Source: Dermacentor variabilis (taxonomy: Eukaryota; Arthropoda; Arachnida; Ixodida; Ixodidae). Taken from it: a stretch of 64,000 bases of DNA. The notes under the pieces were generated by a model that did not search any database, had not been told where the DNA came from, and saw nothing but the letters and a program-made list of their open reading frames with translations. Each line of letters begins with the position of its first letter. The stretch's first letter is position 1. Location of the stretch: positions 52,452,255 through 52,516,254 of the forward strand of contig NC_134576.1 of assembly GCF_050947875.1 (NCBI RefSeq), in the 5' to 3' direction. The translations under genes were made by a program, and so were the position numbers. Positions 50,001-59,000 of this stretch are shown here, piece by piece.

Positions 50001-53000
50001 GAGCGTCCCCTTTGAAACTAGGCCGTGGGTTGCGCCACCAAGCTCTTGCTATTATACTTCCTTATGTCCTACCTAGGGTAAAAAAGAAAGAAAGGAGAGA
50101 AAAGAACGCACGATGAATTTCCATAACCAACTTTTCTAAACCCCTATTGAACTTTGTTTTTGTACGTCTCCGTTTTATGTCGTTTGCCTACTTTCCTTCC
50201 AGCAACCTTCCAACCGCCTGTTACTAATTTCTATTGCGGCCATGTTTACTTTCCTCCTGTTCTTGCTGAACACAAGGGTGTCAAGGAGTCCAGTGGTGCC
50301 TAAATCAACCGCTGGGCCGATATCTTCACATTCTAATAAAACATCCTCCATCGTTTCCCTAGCTTTACCGCAGCAAGCACATGCTTCTTCTTCCTTCTTG
50401 TATCTCGCTTTGTAGAGGCGTGTTGTAAGGCGTGCTGACCTCGCTTCGAAAAGTATTAAGCTACCCTTTTAGTTTTAATAAAGTGTTTCTTTCCTTATTT
50501 CGTTTTTCCCTCCTAAGTAGTTACTTATAGCAGGTTTCTTTTCCATTGCCACCACCCATGAGATTATTTCAGCCTCTCTAACTTTCTCTCTCAAAAGCTG
50601 TAGACCATCGTCGCCTAAGCCGTCCCCTTCCAGAATATCCCACAAAAGGTCTACGTTGTCATACGATCCTGTAATGTATAAAAAGGCCGCATATAACCGT
50701 TTGCTTTCTACTTTTGATATTTCAATACACTAAGTAAGAACAAACAAGTTATCATTCAAACGCCCACCTATTGTGAAGCCATTCTGAAGTTCTCCCAAAA
50801 TACCATTATTCTCTGCCCATGCTTGCAGCTTTAATTTGATTGCCTGCATTGCTAGCCTGTATATTACCTATGTAATGCTCAACGAGTGAATTCTATCTTA
50901 CTCCCCCTTACCTTTAAAAATTAAATTCATTCAGCTTTGTCGCCAACCGTATGGTATTCTCCTAACTTTTAAAGTTTTTTCCACTGCTTTCACCACAGCT
51001 TCCTTATTTTTGGTCCTAGTTAATTTTTCAGCCTAACGGGAGCCTCGTCTAGCCCTGTGGCTGTGCTTTTAGGAATTTTCTCTTCGGCTTTCTACCACTT
51101 GAAATTTTTCAGCACCAGCTCCTTTTCCAAGTGCTTCTTTTTCATGCTCTTTTTTTCTTGAAATACAACCTTGGCATTGCCTTGGAAAGATTCGGCTATT
51201 ATTTTTCAGGTGTATATAATGCTGCTTCCCCTTCCAGTTTGGTTCCATCTTCGTCTAGGATATGTTGTCGTATTGTGGTTGACTTCCTGCGTAATAATTT
51301 GATGTGGTTCCAAAATATTCTAGGTGCGGCCTTCTTTTTCTCACGTATTTCTGACAACCAACGTTCACTTTGACCTTTTATCTTTGCTTCCACCTGTATT
51401 TGAACCATAGACTTATTCTCCCGGCATATTTACAATATACTGGCTACTTCGTCCTGCGGCAACTGCGACTTCTCTGCCTGCCTGTGCTCTCGGGATGCTT
51501 TCTGTCGTTCGGCAATCGTTTCTTGTATCTGCCTGTTCCATCACTTTTCGTTTTTTTTCTTTCCAACGAACATGTTGTTTCTCTTTCCGTATTTCTGTCG
51601 TTATTGCACTTTGAAGGTCACTATATTACCACTCTTTACTTGGCCATTTGCAAAGTTATTCCTCGACTCTTGTGACTACATTTGTTATTTGTTCAGCATT
51701 TGAATTTGGACTGGCCATTTTGCCCTCCTTGATCTATTTCCCAACTACATATGCCACCTTTAAAATGATGCGTTTATGGTCACTCCCCATGCTGCTGTAC
51801 CCTTCCTCGTCAATGACCATTTCTCTCAACTTATCATGAATTGCTTTTGCCATCAGACAGTTATCAATGGTCGATTGCAGGTTTCCTACTTCCCACGGGA
51901 TCTGCCCTTCACACTTAGGCCCTGTATTCACGGTAACGAGCTTATTTTGCTCACAAATACCTAGCATTGACTTGCCGTCGTTGTCTGTATGGCCATCTAG
52001 ATCCTGTATGTGGGCATTCACGTCACCTAATAGGATAATTTTGGCATCATTCCCAAAACCATTAATATCAGCACTTATGCATTCCCCTAACTCTTGATTC
52101 TTCTTTGTGCAATTATTTCCGGTCCACAAATACGTTACGCCCAACCAAGTTTTTTTCCCACTCATGGTACCTGATAATCTAAGATGCTCTTGACGTTTTG
52201 AATTTACTCTTTTCCATTTGGCTCCCTGATGGATGAGAATTCTGAGTCCTCCTCCCTTTCTTTCCGACTTAGTTCTGTTGCACCCTTCCCAAACATAATT
52301 CTATATCACTGGCGGCTCTTCCGAGTCTCTAAGGTGCGTGTCTGTAACCACATACACCCCTATTTGTCCTGTATTTAACTGCTCCTCAATCTCTGCCCAC
52401 TTTGCATTTCTTCTGCCGCCCTGGATATTTATGTAGCATATTGCGTGGCGAGCTCTATTTCTTGCTTTTACCCCTTTTCTGTTACTGACGGCGATGCTAT
52501 TGTGAGGTTCCCTTATAGGACCTTCACCATTACTCTTCTCACTTCTCATCCCACTTCCCACTTCTCGTCCAAGCCTGTAATTGAAGCGGATCCCGTCTCG
52601 TTCAAAACCGCCACACCTTCTCACCTCCCTGTTTACTTCAACAACCTTGAAACCTTTCTCTAGACTCATTTTCCATATCGCTTCATTAGCAGCCACTACG
52701 GCTCTTTATACGGGACTGTCATGTACAGGCACCTTCGGCGCCGTGCACACCAGGATCTGCACCTGAGGGGATAGTTAGCGCAAGTCGTCTACCCCCCGTC
52801 ACCAAGCACTGGGCTAGTCCTGTCCCTTTCCTGTTTAGGACGTCATTTAGCTAACCTGCTAGTATGGCAAAGTTGCACACGTGGGCATTTCTCGAGAGCT
52901 TTGCTTTTGCTCGCTCCATGACAGAACCCAGTGTCAGCCCTGGAAATGTACCTACCGCCACTCTTTTATCGCCTTTCACCCTCTCCAGAATTGCTTCTAA

Positions 53001-56000
53001 GCAGCTAGTCTTGTTTGAGTCACCGGCGATAATCACCATTTCACTCTCTCCTTCCTCTCGTTGCTTCCCTTTGTCCTTTACCGCGTGATTCGGACTTGAC
53101 AAGGGGCATTGACCCCTGCACTCCTGCTTTTTTCGCGTGGCGGCCTCAAGGTAGGTGCCGCTCTTTCCAGCTACCCCCTCCCTACGTTGCACGCATTCTA
53201 CGTGCTTTGCTGACACTCCCTCTCCTGTCCAGTCGAGTGACTGCTTTCTATTGCCACGACCATTCTCGCTCACGATGGCGACCCTGTTCAGCTTTTCCAC
53301 GGCTGCTTCAACTTTTTACACTACCTTCCGTGCATCACGCTCCGTATTTAGCTTATTTTTGAGCTCATCGACCTGCTTGATAAGCTCATCCTGGAAAGCC
53401 TCCATTTTCTTCAGCCTAGCATCGATATCACAGTGCGGGCCGATTGAATCGATTCCCTCTCCATTCTCATCCGTCCCATCGTCTGTCATGAGGAATCCCT
53501 GGCACATTGCACGCTTTCCCAGCTTTCTTGCCATGTATTGCACGGTTTTTTGTAATGCAAATACTATAATACTATAATATTGTAGAGCGCGTGCCTTCTA
53601 GGAAAAGCCGATACTCGCAGTATCTAGATCCTTCAAATGCCGCAATGTAATTTTAACGAATGTTTTAAAAGCAATAAATGACGCACAGACTTAAAGTATG
53701 CCAAGTTTTCGCACGTGTTCAACCAAGCGGCCACGCTCTCACTTTCCTACCAAAGCAGTATTTTCGATACCAAAGCAGAGACAGTAAAACCCCTAATAGC
53801 TATTAGTATTGCCACTTCTGAGATACTATTTAAAGGCTATAAAGACTTAACGTCCCACTCGGTTGCACGTGTTGAAGCACGTGGCGCGAAAGGACGCTCC
53901 GACTATCCTGCAGAACCAAATGTACATGAAACACACCCACGTACACGAAAAAAGGAAGAGAGAAACAAAGGAAGCTACCCAATTAGGATTTAGTCGCCCC
54001 CACGGATCCCTGGAAAAACACGTCCATCTGTCAAAAAATCTCACGCTACAAAATGCGGCGGAAGCGAGCGACATCTGTACGTATGGCAAGTAACCGGGCG
54101 TGCCGCTCCGTGGCCCCCGAGATACTCATGTGCCGGCGCGCGCAAATGGCGGTCGCCGTGGCCGGTCTACATATGTTAGAAACGCTGGAAAAGGGGTTTG
54201 GGTTCTCGCGTAACAGAAATATGTTTTCTCGTATAGCGAAATTACAATTCGCCGATATCATGTCTGTAGATTGGGTGTAAGTCGTACTTTACGATTTTTC
54301 TGCGTATTTTAGCTTGAGAAATTCAATCAGTTCAGTAGTTTCCTTGCGCCACATGGAGAGCCGGGGTGTGGGTCGTTCGAAAATCCTAATGGCGGAACGA
54401 CGTCCGAAACCGGATTTTCGGGGACACGGAGCCTTTTAACGCTGTCGCATTAAAATGTTGGTTCCAGCACCGCGAAAGCTCTTTTGCGGACAGGGAGGGA
54501 CGATGGATATTTGGGAGCATGAGCAGCGAAGGTGTGCTGCTCTGCTCCAGCGAGATGGTGAGGAGGTTTGTCGAGAAAGGGTTTGCCAACTCTCGAGTGG
54601 ACGAATTCGGGAAGGGGGGCAGGGCTGACGACCGGCCCTGTCAGTGCCAATAGCCGGCAGTGTGTATGTCCAACAAATTTGAATTAAAAAAAATTCTTAC
54701 CAGGTGTCGCAATTCACGACAACGTGCAGGAACTGTGAACGTTTGAGTTCATTAATAGAATTGAAACGACAAAAAACAAGAACTCCTTCATGCTTAGGAC
54801 AATGCAACAAAACACAAGGAAATAATGCGCAAACGAGCTGTCAGGCTTATAAATAAGAAGTCTCGTTTTATTATGGTTAGCCAGTAAAAAACAAAGCAAA
54901 AGTTGGGGCAGTTCACGGACTTGACTGGGAAAAGTCAGGATACGGGGCATATACTCAAAAGTCGGGACTGTCCCGCTAAATTCTGGATTGTTGGCAACCG
55001 CAGTCGGGAAACACATGGATAACCACTCTCTTAAACCCCTGGAGAATGCCCGCGCATGAATACGCCATTAGAGAGCGCAAGAGAGTTTCTGTAAAGATGT
55101 TCTTTCGGTTCTCTTTATATGTTCTTGTTTCGCCGAGTCGCCTACCTCTCTGTTGAGGTCATAGTCAGCGTCATAGTCTGCTACAAAATACAAAGAGACG
55201 GAAAAAAAGGGAAAATCTTACAAGATATGGCTCCAAATGGTCGCAATTATTTCCTGCATTTGTTTTACATCGTCCTTCATAGCTGTCTCAGGAGATACAG
55301 AACGGTAAACACCAGTTACTATAAATTATGGGGTATACATAGAGATGGCGACGTTATGGACACTGCTTTGCAGGAAGCATCTGTTGCAGGAAACATCGCG
55401 CAGCCAGCCCGCTTTTGAGGGATCCGATGGACACCCCTTCCCAGCGTTAAAAATGAGTTTCTCTCAACAGCTCGAATCGCATCACGTGAACGTGCCAGAG
55501 AGCTAATCTAGTAGTAGACTATAGCATCATTGTACGCAATACTTTCCCAACTTTCCCAATCTGCCTTACTCTTACGAAGCATGACTTCTCACGCCTAATC
55601 CTTTTCTGGCAGTAGAAAAGAAAGTATTTCGGGATTTTACATACATACGCCACTCCTTTCGCTCCCAAAAATTGGACTATTGACCCTCGAAGTGGTCTTA
55701 TGGCGACGTATTTACAAAACTGTGGCACCTCAGGTGGTAGCGGTGAAGACACATGTTATCATTTACATGAACGTCGTTGACAACACAGTTGCAGCACGAA
55801 CGTTGGCACGAATGGAAGAATAATTCCTGTTGCAGGTGCCATCGGGACAATGGAACGTATTTTCTTTCGAATCTAGGTGCCAGTACCCACTACGGTCACC
55901 ACCCAGGTGAGGGGGGAGGGTGTATTGCGTAGACAGTAGAAGGTACGGCATGATACACGTGAGAGTACTGCGTGGATGAAATTCTTGCGCTGATTCGCGT

Positions 56001-59000
56001 CTTTACCGCTGAGACAGAGAAATCTCTCTTTTTTTTTCACCAATTGTTTAACGCGCAGAATGCCAGGGTCATAGGGCACTACGTGGGCCTCCGTCCCGGG
56101 AGGAATCCAGTGAGGATCGAGAGTGAAGATTACGTCTTCAATGGCGGTGCTGGAAAGGTAAGCGTCGTGCACTTGTTTACATCGTAGCTGCTTTTGGCAG
56201 CGCGATGACACGAACACAAAGAAGTGAGCTGACCGAACATGCACTTTCTTTACAACTGATATGCCAGTATGCCGCTGTGGCTTTGTGTTGCGATATCATT
56301 CGTAGGAAGTCTCGAGGCGGCGCGGCGCCTGCAACGCCATTTGCGGCGCTACAGTGAACTAGAATGGCTCTAGTACCTACTAGCGTCACTTCTCATGACA
56401 CCGGCGTTTTGAGACGCCTTCAGTGCAACGCTAAACCTTGGTGTCGCCTTCAATGCTTCGCCTTCGGGTGAAATTGGCATGCTTTCTTGGCAGACATTCC
56501 TGTTTCGACCATTTTCGCCTACTTTCTGGCAATATCGCGTTGGACGGGTCCTCCTGCCCTTAAGCTCTTGACTACAAATAAATTATTCAGGCGCGAGAAC
56601 AGCGCATGTCCTGCCAGCTCACTACTTTCTCCTCGTGTTTCCAAACTGTCGAAGACATTTACGAATCCCCTCGCCTATCTATCTGTTCCTTTGAATGTAT
56701 AGGGTTACAAGGTATCTTTACTGGCCTCCGAAGTTAGTTGCACTGCTGGTCACGTACGCGGCCGCGATTGGTTTGTGCATGGAACGCGCTCAGCGTCTCG
56801 AAGCTATTTCTGAAGCGGCAGTCTCACGCACCTGTGTTACAACAACGGAGAGTGTTACAATCGTTTTCGTGCAACGACGGTGAAATTCACCCGCAACGTG
56901 CTTGATATCAAATGTCACTTAAGAAACAGCCAGTAATGCAGCTTGCGTTGAAGCCCAGAATTAGTTCAGTACACATGATAAGAAACGTAGTGAATATGTA
57001 AATCGAGAAGCTCATATGAATGAAACCCGTGAAGCAAGCAGCGAAGAAAGTTGTGAACAGCTTACAAATGCTTGTAGCTGCAAAATGTGAGCCCTCGATA
57101 TAACAGCATCGTTTAAGCATTCAGAGTATACAATGTATTGTCTCGTTGTGAAGCCCTAGTGTTTACATAAACGGCAAATACTTGTGAAACTTTGTCCTCT
57201 CCTATTAGTCTGACTCGTGCAAACACCAGCATGTTTATTCTTTAATATCGTGGCATGCATTTGCTAATTGGGTCTTTACAGACCCCTAGACATCAGAAAC
57301 CAATGGTAAGGGGCCATGGCATAAGAGGCCGTGGCGTCTTTTGCGCGCCGGTTTTGAATTCACCGCCCTGCGGACCAAGCAAGCGTACAATCCCGCTTCC
57401 ATATTGAAAGCGAAAAGCGATATTCGTGCGAAATCTCAAGCGACGCAACACACCTTCTGCCTTCTACAGTTGCCCCCAATGGCAGCTGCAGTGTTTCGTG
57501 CTGCGAATGCTTAGCGTTCCTTGTTTTAAAATTTTCAAGTGGCGCTCTGCGTGGCGATCGCATGACCGATACTACAAAAATCGGCTGGAAATTTCTTTTT
57601 ATTAACATTGCACTATTCCTTCTGGATCTCACGTTACGGTCTCCTCACTGCTTAAAGATAGATATTTTTCTCGGGAATATCGCATGTAGAAGACACAAGC
57701 GTATAGCATAGACAATCTAACCTAATAAATATTGGCGATTCTCTAAATAGTCGACTAATCAGTCTTTCGGTATATGCATCAGACAGCTGATTTATCGATC
57801 ATTAAATTATTCTATCGAGATTAGTCAGCAACAGAACGCTTGAGTGATCAGTTAGTTGGTCGGTCGGTCGTTTGGTACGACGTACCGAGCGAGAGTAGGC
57901 TATAAAGCCACTGAGGCGTGCCAGTCGGCAGTATTTTCCCCCGGCGTTGCCCTTAGCAGGACTTGATTGCTAGACCAGGCTGTTCCGAGAGAGAGAGAGA
58001 GGAAGTAGACGAGAAAGGCAGTGAAGTTGACCACAACTTACTATCTGGTTTGCTACCCTCGACTGGGTAAATGAGTGAAATGGAATGATCAGAAAAATTG
58101 ACTCGCCATCCCGGCACTGTGGAAGTGAATGTCCAGCGAAGCTGTTGAAAACCACTACTACAACTCCTGAGGGGGTATGCAATGCTTTAGGGCTTAAGAG
58201 CAATGGTAGTAATAGAAGTAATTGTTATCTTGACAGCGCGCCGCCGCACATAGCGGTGCTACAACAAAATTGAAATTGGTTGCAAGGCTAGTTATTCTAT
58301 ATGCGAAAGGCTAGGGATGTCACTACCCACGTCGCAAGCTGCCGTCGCCGCGGCAACTTGCGCAACAGTGATCTTTACCGGGAAACGTATTCAGGGAGCT
58401 CTACGTACGTGCTTTGCATTGTTATCAGGAGCGCCTTAACATCAATTAGGTGGTTCGGATGATTGGTTTGAGCTTGTTCTTTATTGAAAGATATGTTGTT
58501 TTGTATGTTGTATGCGTGATTTCAAAGAATGGATGCACTGTTCGCTTCACTTTGCTGATTGCTTGTATCGTCTGCAATACGTGGTTATGGGCCATTTCAT
58601 TTTTTGCTTGCATACGGGAGTATGAGCCATTGCTCGGTCCTGCACTGCCTCCGGGATCGGCCCACCATTGTTTTCTGTCAACTTTACGTCACTAAGAAAT
58701 GCCCGGATCCCAGCCATAGACAGCTTCGCTGTAAAATAATAACCAGATGCCACGGACACACGATCACAGCGGATTACGGTCAACGCAAGCTATCACAGCA
58801 CATGGCCACGTGCCACCACGACGAACAGTAATTCACACTGCAGCCATTTGTGCCATTCTGTTGTATTTAATAGATGTAGCAGTGCGTTTGCTGCTCTCTG
58901 CTGAGATGGCTTACGAAGTCGGCATTCTCAAATGGTTTGCTCTAGTTAATAGGTTGCTGTGATAATTGCAATGCGAAAAACCATGACGCGGCTGGTTCGG

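Larger units (their letters stand above)
49975..53560 (-). mobile_element. CR1-like LINE, nearly full length with RT core deleted
   Basis: Antisense in oxidase intron 8. From 53543 downward: ORF1 with a coiled-coil stretch ([20 protein letters not shown]), a stop at 53316-53318, then in the same frame a domain with [16 protein letters not shown] and, after another stop, LNDVL. These resemble the GDS and G.ND blocks of the SGNH esterase found in CR1-group ORF1 proteins. ORF2: endonuclease ([38 protein letters not shown]) at 52696-51734, linker 51408-51199, then the RT start to about 50590, where it jumps to the C-terminal Cys-rich region ([18 protein letters not shown]). It ends near 49975 in ATCCATCATCC-type repeats. 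Confidence 0.85.
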
